From the NCBI GenBank assembly GCA_025504975.1, contig JANUWI010000020.1, forward strand, positions 1-64,000: DNA of 64,000 nt, given 5' to 3'. This DNA comes from Plenodomus lindquistii (Eukaryota; Ascomycota; Dothideomycetes; Pleosporales; Leptosphaeriaceae). Positions 1 through 9,215 of the stretch are shown one piece after another. The notes below the pieces were generated by a model that saw only the letters and a program-made list of their open reading frames with translations, did not search any database and was not told the DNA's origin. The position numbers and the translations under genes are program-made. Position 1 is the stretch's first letter; every line of letters begins with the position of its first letter.

Positions 1-16
1 GATGACCACAACTGCC

Positions 17-131
17 AACCTAACCCTAACCTAACCCTAACCCTAACCTAACCCTAACCCTAACCCTAACCCTAACCCTAACCCTAACCCTAACCCTAAC
101 CCTAACCCTAACCCTAACCCTAACCCTAACC
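17..131. repeat. Telomere repeat tract (CCCTAA)n
   Basis: About 115 bases of tandem CCCTAA with a few CTAACC register slips at the outer edge. The C-rich strand reads 5' to 3' inward, as expected for the left end of a linear chromosome whose G-rich TTAGGG strand ends at base 1. The first 16 bases do not fit the repeat and may be assembly or adaptor noise. Confidence 0.97.
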
Positions 132-1640
132 TCCTACCATCCTCCCCACTAACATAACATAACAAACAAACAACTACACTCTATAACTAAATCCTCCTTA
201 CCTTTACTTTAATTTATCTTCTTTACTTTTCTTTATTTTCTTTTTATTTTAATATTTTCTATTAAAATATTATCTTTTTTCTATAACTACTATTTTATTT
301 ATCTTCTTTTAAATACTTCTAATTTTTTTTTTCTTTAATTCTCTATACTTAATTCTTTTTTTTTTATAATATAACTAAATACTTTTTCTAATATTACTTT
401 TATATTTTTTCTTTTTCTATTCTTTATACTTTACTTTTTATTTTTTATTCTATTATTCTAACTTTTTACTACTTCTTTTTTATTACTTCTAATTTTTTTT
501 AATAACTACTTTTACTTTTTTAATTTTATTTAACTTTTTTTTATATTACTTTCTAATTTCTTTAAAACTTCTTTTCTTTACCTTTTTCTTTTTCTAATTT
601 ACTATTATTTCTCCTTTTCTTTTACTTTTCTCTTTTTTATTTTTTATAAACCTTTTTTATACTTTTTTTATTTTTTTATTTTTATTTTTATTATATTTTT
701 ACTATTCTATTCTATATTTATATAAATCTTTTTTTCTAATATTTTACTTTTTTATTTTCTTTCTACTTAATTATTTTTTTATTATTACTTTTTTATTAAA
801 CTTTATTTATTTTTAATTTTATTATTTCTCTATAAATATAAACTTTTTAAAATACCTTTTAACTTATTATAATTTTTTTTTTTTTTTACTATTCTATATT
901 TTTATTACCTACTTTATTATAATTCTTTTAACTAATTTTTTTTTTTTTTTACTTTAATATTCTTTTATATTTTAATCTACTATTAAATACTATATATTAT
1001 ATTTCTATTTTACTAAGTATCTTTTTACTTTAAAATTATTTACTTTTATTTATAATTTTTATTTATAACTATATTCTATACCTTTACTAACTATTATATT
1101 TTTTATTTATATAATTCTACTATTTTCTTTTACTTTTTACTATCTACTTAATACTAAACTTTTATTTTACTATAATCTATTTAATTTAACTCTATATTAA
1201 TATTTTTCTTTCTATTATCTCTTTTTATAATTTATATTTTATATTCTACTTTATATAATTGCTTTTCTATTACTTTTAAAATAAATACATAACCTTTTTT
1301 CTATATTTTTATTACTAATATTCTATTATCTTTTACTATAATTTTCTTTTTACTTATAACCTTTTACTTTTTTTTTATTTTCTTTTAACTCTATTTAACG
1401 TAATACTTTTATTTTACTTTTTAAATTATTTCTTTATATTTCTATTATTTTTTGCTTGCTATTACTAACTCTATACCTATTCTTTTATTATTCTTTGCTT
1501 GCTATTACTAACTCTATAACTACCTATTCTTCTATTAATCTACCTTTATATGCCCTAATCTGTGCGTATCTCTAATCCTAATTCTTACCTAATATCTATA
1601 TCTATCCTAACTCTATCCTTTCTCCTCTAACCTTTATATA
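131..1640. other. AT-rich subtelomeric tract lacking G on the + strand
   Basis: The stretch is made of T, A and some C. Reading every line, I find no G on the + strand between about position 15 and 1015, then only a handful up to about 1440. Pyrimidines clearly outnumber purines. There is no coding potential. Long T runs and short TTACTTTT-like words recur without a fixed period. From about 1440 to 1560 a short unit containing TTTGCTTGCTATTACTAACTC appears twice. The tract separates the telomere from the first gene. Confidence 0.9.
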
Positions 1641-1668
1641 ACCTGACCTTGATTTTTCTTGTGACACC

Positions 1669-1745
1669 TTACGGGTTGCGGGCTCTTAACGGGTTGGGGG
1701 ACTTCCTACGGGTTGCGGGCTTCCTACGGGTTGCGGGCTCTGCAT
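1669..1745. repeat. Short GC-rich direct repeats
   Basis: The word ACGGGTTGCGGGCT and close variants occur three to four times in about 75 bases, interrupted by CTTCCT and CTTAAC spacers. The block marks an abrupt change from the AT-rich, G-free tract to normal base composition just beyond the 3' end of the first helicase gene. I see no credible gene between 1640 and 2014. Confidence 0.6.
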
Positions 1746-2014
1746 GGGCTGCGGCTATTTGTAAACCCCTCTCTCTTCCCTACTGCTACCTTTACTCTGT
1801 GACACCTGATGGGCCTGCTGCACACCCTTTTCTTGCCCCTCTCCTTTGCCCCGCGTGCTATTATCTACTTGCCTTAAATACTGCGAACCCTGACCCTATC
1901 CTGACTTATGTCCTACCTTGGGCCGACGAACTCCTACCTTGAAACGGATGGACCCCCTCCTCCTGCACGCACTTCTTACGATTCTGTTGTACATTATCTT
2001 CCTATCTACTGCCC

Positions 2015-5000
2015 CTATTCTGCTAACAACCGTGTAATCCAACAAAACTCCCCTGCTAACCCATTGCTCTCAATCCTCTCCAACCGCTGCTTACGCCCCA
2101 AATACTTCGCCAAATCCTCCATTGAACGTCCATCCACCCCTTGTTTCTCTAATCGCTCTAACCATCGCCCTGTTATCTCCTTTTTGCCGTATACCAAACC
2201 CATCAACCCTGCCATCAACACCCCCTGGTACTGACAATCCCCTCCCTCTGCCCTCCGGTACCGCCCTTGCCCGTTGTCTTCCCACCGATTGCACACCTCC
2301 TGCGGCACCCCGCACCAAAAACACCCTGAAAACTTCTCCATCCTGATCTTCTCCTCTACCATCCTGATCATCGCTTGTGCCTTGCGGCTCTCTACCCGCC
2401 AACACCGCCGTACATCATGCTTGCTCTCCCCATCTCCTGCCGCTTCGCATATCCCACATCGATTCGCCCACCACGCCAACTGCTGACGCAACCACTCCGC
2501 GTCCGCAAACTCCCGCTGCCGCTGCTGCATCAACGTCTGTCGCGGCCCGCGTCGTGCTCGTTGCTGCTGCTCAAACCCCTGCCGTGCCTCTTCTTGCTCG
2601 GCCCGTCCTGCGTCTTCATCGCTGCTGCTGCCCCCCTGGCCGTTCCTCTCCTCTTCCTCCTCTTCCTCCTCTTCCTCGCTTTCCTCGCTTTCCTCGCTTT
2701 CCTCACCCCCCGCTCTTCTGCATACGTCGCACTTCTCCTCTCCCGCCTCGCATCCTACCCGCTCTTCCCCCCGCCCGTCCAAATACCCGTCCAACACCAC
2801 CCGTCTGCACATGGCTTGTCCGTCTATGCCCTCCACATACGCCTGGATCAACTGCTGCTCTACCTCCCCCTGCTTGTCTTCTGCCGCCCGCTGCTGCCCT
2901 TCCTGCACCACCATCACCGCCTCGCTGCGTAAACCGTCCCGTCCGGCCCGGCCGCTCTCCTGCGCGTAATCCAACACGCTGAACGGCCAATCCATGTGCA
3001 CGATGCACCGGATGTCGGGTATATCCACCCCCATCCCTAACGCGCTCGTCGCCACAATCACCCGCTTGTGCCCTGCCGCGAACTCCTCCAACATGCTCGC
3101 TTTGCCTATCGCCTTGTTGTGGTACGCGTGACAACCCAACTTCTCGGCTAACTCCTTGACCTTGGCCACCGAATTGCCATACACGACCACCTTGCCTTTC
3201 TTGTACTTGCGCAATTTCTGCTGTACCATGCGCAACACCATCTCCTCCACCTCTTTCTTCTTCGCCGTCTTACCCACTCGGATCACCCCGTACGCTACGT
3301 TGGTCCTTGCCGTCGCGGCCCGGAACAATTCCACCTGTTCTCGCTCCACGTACATTCGCCGGAACAACTCATCCTCCTCGCTCGGCGGCAACGTCGCTGT
3401 CAACATGACCATCTGCGTTTCGGCGGCGGCCAACTTGCCTAACCTTTGCATCTCCTTGCGGAAATTGTACTGGCGGTTCAACACGATATGGCACTCGTCG
3501 ATCACGATCCTGTCCAGCTGCCGCGTTGCTGCCAAACGGTTCAAAAACGTCGCGAACTCTTCCCCTACGGCTGACTCGGGCGTCACCAACACAATCGCTG
3601 CCGCGTCGGGTGGGCGACGACTGTCCCACTCGGCGCACGATATGCCCAATTTCCTGCACCGCCGCATCATGTCTCCCCGCAACGCGATCAACGGCACTAC
3701 GACGACGGTGGTACCGCCCTGCTCTGCCCACGCTGGCAACATGAACAACATGCTCTTGCCCGCCCCTGTGGGCATCACTACCACCACATGACTCTGTCCG
3801 GCCACGATGGCGTCTATCGCCTCCTTCTGCACGCCTCGAAACTCGGCCGTTTTGCCCATCATCCGCTGCAACTGGGCCGCCGTGTCCATCTTCCTCAACC
3901 GGCCCCATCGATCCATCCTCGCCTCATCCGCCTCGGTTTCGAACGGCGCTCTCTTCCGCTTCTTGCACCCGCCATCGTTGTCGTCCACGCTTGGCTGGAA
4001 TCCCAAAAATCGGTGCCAATCCGTGCTTGACATGCGGAACTGCTGTCTCTTGTCGGCCACCGCCCCTGCCTGCTCCATGATCCCCCGCGCGTATATCATG
4101 CCCGCGATGTGCATCGTGTGCCCAGCCTGCATGTCGGCGATGGCTGACCACGCGTTCTCCTCGTTCCACGCCTCGTTCTCCTCTCCCTCGTTGGCTTGAA
4201 ACGCGGTGGACCCACGCAAAAATCGCCGGCTGATGCCAATGGCCACCTCGCGGTACGCCGAAATCGTCAACTCCAACCCCATCCCGATCCTGCTCTCGCG
4301 CTTCAACGCTTCTCGGAACCGGTCGCTTGTCCACTTGCGTCCGCTCGGGTCGGCCGGCCACATGTGGGACGATATCACCTCCTTTTCCCACACCATCGCC
4401 TCTAAACGCTGCTGGAACGGCAACACCAACCACATGTAATACACCAACAACTCGCCCACCTCGCGCGGCAAATACCGGTGGATGATCTTGACGTCGCCGC
4501 TAACGTTGTATCCCTTGTGGTACCGCGTCACGAACACCACCATGCCGTCCTCGACGAATATGTTGCGGTGCCCGCCCTGTACCGTGTTGCTGTGCCGGAT
4601 GCTCATGATCTCGGGGCCTCTCGCTGGCTGCCCGCCCGTCATGTGCATCAACACGATCAACTTCTCCCGGAACGCCACCACTTGATCCATGTACCGCTCG
4701 ACCTCGTGCCTGTTGATGCCTGAACCGGTCCCGGGCTTCATGAACCGGTCCCTGATGGTTGCGTCCTGCCCTACTCGCTGGAACAACCAACTCTCTCCGT
4801 CCACGGGCATGCGGGTGCGATGGTCCTTCAAAAAATTCCACCCGGGCCGCTCGTCGGTTGGGTTGTCGCGCAAACTCCCCCATGGTACGCTGGGGATGGG
4901 CTCTGCGGTCCTGCTGCTGCCAAACAACAACTCGTCCCTCATCAACCGCCGGCACTCGGTCGTCAACCCGTGGATCATGCCGCGGAACTGCGCCATGCTG

Positions 5001-6691
5001 AACTGCAAATCCTTGTACAACAACTCCTCTCGGCCTACCCACTCCACGTGGCCGCGGGACGTGGTGTTGTAATGGATCTTCAACCCGTACGTCCGCAAAT
5101 CCAACATCCACTGCATCGGGCTGTGGCTGCCTCGCACCATGAACCGGTCCATCATCTCCTGCACCAACTGCAAACATCCTTTCCGCCGACGTCGGCGCGG
5201 GTTGCTGCTGTCGCTCTCGTACGCGCTGTCGTCGTCGAAATCATCGTCGTCCAACGGGCCCGACTTCTCCAACGCCTGCTGCACCACCATGAACCGGGCC
5301 ACCTTGATCACGGCTGACAATATCGGCGGGTACTGCTCGGGGCCTTTCCACCCGTCCTCTTTGACGCCCAACACGGCCAACGCGCACACCAACGGGCTGT
5401 CGTACTCCTTGCGCGTGATGGACTGGCTCAATAACGCAATGCAAAACTCCAAACACGCCTTTTGGATGCTGGACAACCGCTCTGGCTCATGGATGGCGCT
5501 GGCGGTGGGCTCGCCTGTGTCTGTCTCCATCTCGTCAATGGCTTCGTCCACGTCTGCCATGGTTTCGTCTCCCCCATCGTCGGCCTCTATCTCTTCGTCT
5601 TCGTCTTCGTCTTCGGCCCCCTCAACGCTCCCCTCGGCTGCCTCGACCAACGCCTCCCATGCCTCTTGTTGCCGGCGGGTAAAACGGTACTTGGGGCTTT
5701 TCCACGTGTGCTCCCTCTGCGTCCGGGCAAAAAACATCAATATCTGCTGCCACGGCCGCGTGTGGTTGCCTATCGACTTCTCGTCCATGTACGGCTGCAA
5801 CGGCTGGAACCGCGTCTGGTGCTTCTCGGTACGGATGGCCTCCAACCGCACAAACACTCCAATGCGGTGGATAACGGACGCTTGACTGAACCGCGCCAAC
5901 CCCTCCATGGCTGTCCAAATCGCTGCCTCCATGGGCTCCGCCTGCTGCTCCTGCCTGGGGTCGGGCTCGGCCACGGGCTCTTCCACACATGCCAACAAAT
6001 CGGGCCTCTCCATGCCCACCAAATACGGCATCCACTGCGTCCGCTCCAGCCACGGGTTCACCTCGTCTTTCTCGCCTGCCTGGATGGTGTTCTGTGCCCG
6101 CGTCTCCACGTTGGCCCATGCTCTGGCCATCTGCTCCCCCACCTGTGCCCACGTCGCGCCACGATCCATGGACACTGGCTCTGGGCTGTTGTCGCCTGGC
6201 TGACGGACCTCGAAATACTGCGAACCCTGGCCCTGGACGAACAATCGCTGGCAATGGACCTTCTTGCAATACTTGTCCATCCGGTCCTGGATTTCCTTCT
6301 GCTCCACCTGACTTGGACGACCTTCTCTCTCTGCGGGCGACCACTCGTGGGCGTCTCGCCAATGGTTCTTCATCACCCGTTGGCTCCGGAATATCTGGCG
6401 GCAATGATCGGGGGCCAATCGACACATCAATCCGTCCTGGTACACTGGCAACTGGTGGATGGGCTTGATCACCTGGCTGGGTACCTCTAACTCGCCGGCA
6501 TACTGGATCAAACCGGCCCAACTGTCGACTTCTTCGGCCATGGCTTTGGCTTGCATCCGTTTGGCGGGATGGGCGCGCTGTACATGCCTCTGGATCTGGC
6601 TGGGCAACACACCATGTCTACACTCCTTGCACACTGCCAACCCATACTCGACCAAATGCTCAAAATGCTCGACTGCGACGTTGTATACCAT
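2015..6691 (-). CDS. Telomere-linked tyrosine recombinase-RecQ helicase fusion (TLH1, complete)
   Basis: A 1,558-residue uninterrupted frame running towards the telomere. The first ATG at 6691 lies in a good CACCATGG context; further-upstream frame has only a GTG. Domains in order: OrsD-like C2H2 fingers (CKEC...H...H near residue 25, and a second near 120); acidic linkers; a tyrosine-recombinase-like domain with R in QPARGPEI (about 687), K in YHKGYN, YRE..IGISRR, and H...Y in GHTMHIAGMIY (Tyr about 866); then a RecQ-type helicase with motif I PTGAGKS (about 974), motif II DECH (about 1066), motif III TATLP, motif V and motif VI QESGRAGRDG (about 1249). A CDVC zinc site, a Glu-rich run and a C-terminal CxxC/CxxC ribbon follow. 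RecQ helicases unwind DNA 3' to 5'; the recombinase role is inferred from motifs. It is the only full-length intact copy here. Confidence 0.92.
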   Translation of the reverse strand: MVYNVAVEHFEHLVEYGLAVCKECRHGVLPSQIQRHVQRAHPAKRMQAKAMAEEVDSWAGLIQYAGELEVPSQVIKPIHQLPVYQDGLMCRLAPDHCRQIFRSQRVMKNHWRDAHEWSPAEREGRPSQVEQKEIQDRMDKYCKKVHCQRLFVQGQGSQYFEVRQPGDNSPEPVSMDRGATWAQVGEQMARAWANVETRAQNTIQAGEKDEVNPWLERTQWMPYLVGMERPDLLACVEEPVAEPDPRQEQQAEPMEAAIWTAMEGLARFSQASVIHRIGVFVRLEAIRTEKHQTRFQPLQPYMDEKSIGNHTRPWQQILMFFARTQREHTWKSPKYRFTRRQQEAWEALVEAAEGSVEGAEDEDEDEEIEADDGGDETMADVDEAIDEMETDTGEPTASAIHEPERLSSIQKACLEFCIALLSQSITRKEYDSPLVCALAVLGVKEDGWKGPEQYPPILSAVIKVARFMVVQQALEKSGPLDDDDFDDDSAYESDSSNPRRRRRKGCLQLVQEMMDRFMVRGSHSPMQWMLDLRTYGLKIHYNTTSRGHVEWVGREELLYKDLQFSMAQFRGMIHGLTTECRRLMRDELLFGSSRTAEPIPSVPWGSLRDNPTDERPGWNFLKDHRTRMPVDGESWLFQRVGQDATIRDRFMKPGTGSGINRHEVERYMDQVVAFREKLIVLMHMTGGQPARGPEIMSIRHSNTVQGGHRNIFVEDGMVVFVTRYHKGYNVSGDVKIIHRYLPREVGELLVYYMWLVLPFQQRLEAMVWEKEVISSHMWPADPSGRKWTSDRFREALKRESRIGMGLELTISAYREVAIGISRRFLRGSTAFQANEGEENEAWNEENAWSAIADMQAGHTMHIAGMIYARGIMEQAGAVADKRQQFRMSSTDWHRFLGFQPSVDDNDGGCKKRKRAPFETEADEARMDRWGRLRKMDTAAQLQRMMGKTAEFRGVQKEAIDAIVAGQSHVVVVMPTGAGKSMLFMLPAWAEQGGTTVVVVPLIALRGDMMRRCRKLGISCAEWDSRRPPDAAAIVLVTPESAVGEEFATFLNRLAATRQLDRIVIDECHIVLNRQYNFRKEMQRLGKLAAAETQMVMLTATLPPSEEDELFRRMYVEREQVELFRAATARTNVAYGVIRVGKTAKKKEVEEMVLRMVQQKLRKYKKGKVVVYGNSVAKVKELAEKLGCHAYHNKAIGKASMLEEFAAGHKRVIVATSALGMGVDIPDIRCIVHMDWPFSVLDYAQESGRAGRDGLRSEAVMVVQEGQQRAAEDKQGEVEQQLIQAYVEGIDGQAMCRRVVLDGYLDGRGEERVGCEAGEEKCDVCRRAGGEESEESEESEEEEEEEEEERNGQGGSSSDEDAGRAEQEEARQGFEQQQRARRGPRQTLMQQRQREFADAEWLRQQLAWWANRCGICEAAGDGESKHDVRRCWRVESRKAQAMIRMVEEKIRMEKFSGCFWCGVPQEVCNRWEDNGQGRYRRAEGGDCQYQGVLMAGLMGLVYGKKEITGRWLERLEKQGVDGRSMEDLAKYLGRKQRLERIESNGLAGEFCWITRLLAE

Positions 6692-6839
6692 GGTGGGACA
6701 ATGGTGATGGTGACAATTCAAGCTCACGATGGTGTAAAACTATGGATAACAATGGAATACTTATTCCTATGGAATCTACGGTACCTATAACTACATGGAC
6801 GCGTCTTCCTACCTATATACATGATACAGCTCATCACAC
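6692..6839. promoter_or_regulatory. 5' flank of TLH1
   Basis: About 150 bases between the TLH1 start and the repeated element end. The sequence is AT-moderate with a TATATAC word near 6812-6818. I see no ORF and no clear core promoter. It is called regulatory only because it must hold the TLH1 5' region. Confidence 0.3.
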
Positions 6840-7070
6840 ATCTGACGTCGGGATGGCTGGATGGTGTTCCGGGATGCCTCGGAACTGGGTTGCGCGGGCT
6901 GTCGCAACCCCATAAACCTTACCCCAACCTCCATCACCAAACCCTAACCTCGCCAACCACGCGGGTTATGGGCATGCAAATGGGCTGCAACGTGCAACTC
7001 GGCGCGCTGATTTGGATACTCGAATTTGAAGCAAATCGGCCGGCGGAAACCTAACGACATGGGGTTTTGA
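6840..7070. repeat. Element right-end sequence, copy 1 (matches 59780-59970)
   Basis: The stretch holds the ordered words AAACCCTAACCT, CCAACCAC, GGGTTATGGGC, GCAAATGGGCTG, AACGTGCAACTCGGCGCGCTGAT, ATACTCGAATTT and GGCCGGCGGAAACCTAACG (the longer ones interrupted in places). The same words recur in the same order and orientation near 59790-59940, downstream of GIF-C. It lies upstream of TLH1 and leads directly into the palindromic array. I read it as the end of a YR-RecQ element opposite to the helicase 3' end. Confidence 0.75.
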
Positions 7071-8930
7071 ATGCTAACGCCATAGAGGGGGTGTTCCTAA
7101 AATTACGCAGGGCGCGGGATATCTCAGCCTTAACAAAAAAAAAACCCTAACGACATGGAGGGCTCCATGTCGTTGACGCCATGGGTTAGAGGGGGTGTTC
7201 CTAAAATTACGCAGGGCGCGGGATATCTCAGCCTTAACAAAAAAAAAACCCTAACGACATGGAGGGCTCCATGTCGTTGACGCCATGGGTTAGAGGTGTT
7301 CCTAAAATTACGCAGGGCGCGGGATATCTCAGCCTTAACAAAAAAACCCTAACGACATGGAGGGCTCCATGTCGTTGACGCCATGGGTTAGGGCGCGGGA
7401 TATCTCAGCCTTAACAAAAAAAAACCCTAACGACATGGAGGGCTCCATGTCGTTGACGCCATGGGTTAGGGCGCGGGATATCTCAGCCTTAACAAAAAAA
7501 AAACCCTAACGACATGGAGGGCTCCATGTCGTTGACGCCATGGGTTAGAGGGGGTGTTCCTAAAATTACGCAGGGCGCGGGATATCTCAGCCTTAACAAA
7601 AAAAAAACCCTAACGACATGGAGGGCTCCATGTCGTTGACGCCATGGGTTAGGGCATGTGCTCAGGAATACGCCTACGCCAAAATATCCTGTCCTTAACA
7701 AAAAAAAAACCCTAACGCGACCTAGGGCTGAGTCGACTTACCGCCATGGGTTAGGGCTCGATGTCGTTGACGCCATGGGTTAGGGCGCGGGATATCTCAG
7801 CCTTAACAAAAAAAAAACCCTAACGACATGGAGGGCTCGATGTCGTTGACGCCATGGGTTAGGGCGCGGGATATCTCAGCCTTAACAAAAAAAAAACCCT
7901 AACGACATGGAGGGCTCGATGTCGTTGACGCCATGGGTTAGGGCTCGATGTCGTTGACGCCATGGGTTAGGGCGCGGGATATCTCAGCCTTAACAAAAAA
8001 AAAACCCTAACGACATGGAGGGCTCGATGTCGTTGACGCCATGGGTTAGGGCGCGGGATATCTCAGCCTTAACAAAAAAAAAACCCTAACGACATGGAGG
8101 GCTCGATGTCGTTGACGCCATGGGTTAGGGCTCGATGTCGTTGACGCCATGGGTTAGGGCGCGGGATATCTCAGCCTTAACAAAAAAAAAACCCTAACGA
8201 CATGGAGGGCTCGATGTCGTTGACGCCATGGGTTAGGGCGCGGGATATCTCAGCCTTAACAAAAAAAAAACCCTAACGACATGGAGGGCTCGATGTCGTT
8301 GACGCCATGGGTTAGGGCTCGATGTCGTTGACGCCATGGGTTAGGGCGCGGGATATCTCAGCCTTAACAAAAAAAAAACCCTAACGACATGGAGGGCTCG
8401 ATGTCGTTGACGCCATGGGTTAGGGCGCGGGATATCTCAGCCTTAACAAAAAAAAAACCCTAACGACATGGAGGGCTCGATGTCGTTGACGCCATGGGTT
8501 AGGGCTCGATGTCGTTGACGCCATGGGTTAGGGCGCGGGATATCTCAGCCTTAACAAAAAAAAAACCCTAACGACATGGAGGGCTCGATGTCGTTGACGC
8601 CATGGGTTAGGGCGCGGGATATCTCAGCCTTAACAAAAAAAAAACCCTAACGACATGGAGGGCTCGATGTCGTTGACGCCATGGGTTAGGGCGCGGGATA
8701 TCTCAGCCTTAACAAAAAAAAAACCCTAACGACATGGAGGGCTCGATGTCGTTGACGCCATGGGTTAGGGCGCGGGATATCTCAGCCTTAACAAAAAAAA
8801 AACCCTAACGACATGGAGGGCTCGATGTCGTTGACGCCATGGGTTAGGGCGCGGGATATCTCAGCCTTAACAAAAAAAAAACCCTAACGACATGGAGGGC
8901 TCGATGTCGTTGACGCCATGGGTTAGGCGT
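7071..8930. repeat. Tandem array of palindromic telomere-edged units
   Basis: About 20 units of roughly 79 bases: GGGCGCGGGATATCTCAGCC, TTAACA(A)n, CCCTAACGACATGGAGGG, CTCSATGTCGTTGACG, CCATGGGTTA. CGACATGGAG pairs with CTCCATGTCG as a palindrome, and CCCTAA at one side mirrors TTAGGG at the other. The first units carry an extra AGGGGGTGTTCCTAAAATTACGCAG block. From about 7740 many units carry an extra 29-base GGCTCGATGTCGTTGACG... piece, so that two 79-base units plus one 29-base piece give a higher-order period near 187. In most of the later units one palindrome arm has changed from CTCCATG to CTCGATG. ORFs here are artefacts of the repeat. Confidence 0.95.
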
Positions 8931-9215
8931 GGAATATTACAGCCCTAACAAAAAAGAAACCCTAATTCAACCCAGGGCTGAGTCGAATTACCGCCATGGG
9001 ATAGGGCTGAGTCGAATTACCGCCATGGGATAGACTTACGCAAGGCGTGGAATATTACAGCCCTAACAAAAAAGAAACCCTAATTCAACCCAGGGCTGAG
9101 TCGAATTACCGCCATGGGATAGACTTACGCAAGGCGTGGAATATTACAGCCCTAACAAAAAAGAAACCCTAATTCAACCCAGGGCTGAGTCGAATTACCG
9201 CCATGGGATAGAGTC
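8925..9215. repeat. Diverged units at the TLH2 boundary
   Basis: Three copies of a related, about 89-base unit: GGCGTGGAATATTACAGCCC, TAACAAAAAAGAAACCCTAA, TTCAACCCAGGGCTGAGTCG, AATTACCGCCATGGGATAG. The layout matches the main array (A run, CCCTAA, short palindrome, GCCATGGG(A/T)TAG) but the bases differ. The last copy joins the truncated C-terminus of TLH2 at about 9212, so the final residues of that reading frame are encoded by repeat. Confidence 0.9.

Noticed and set aside
1649..2234. Short + strand frames beyond the TLH1 3' end
   Set aside because: Low-complexity, partly overlapping TLH1 antisense, no homology or fungal gene structure.
2377..2982. Long antisense frames over TLH1, TLH2 and other GC-rich genes
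   Set aside because: Shadow frames on the opposite strand of well-supported genes.
7489..7701. Small open frames inside the palindromic array
   Set aside because: They come from translating the repeat unit; they lack independent coding features.
7071..9215. CRISPR array
   Set aside because: Regular units, but no unique spacers and a eukaryotic telomere-proximal setting.
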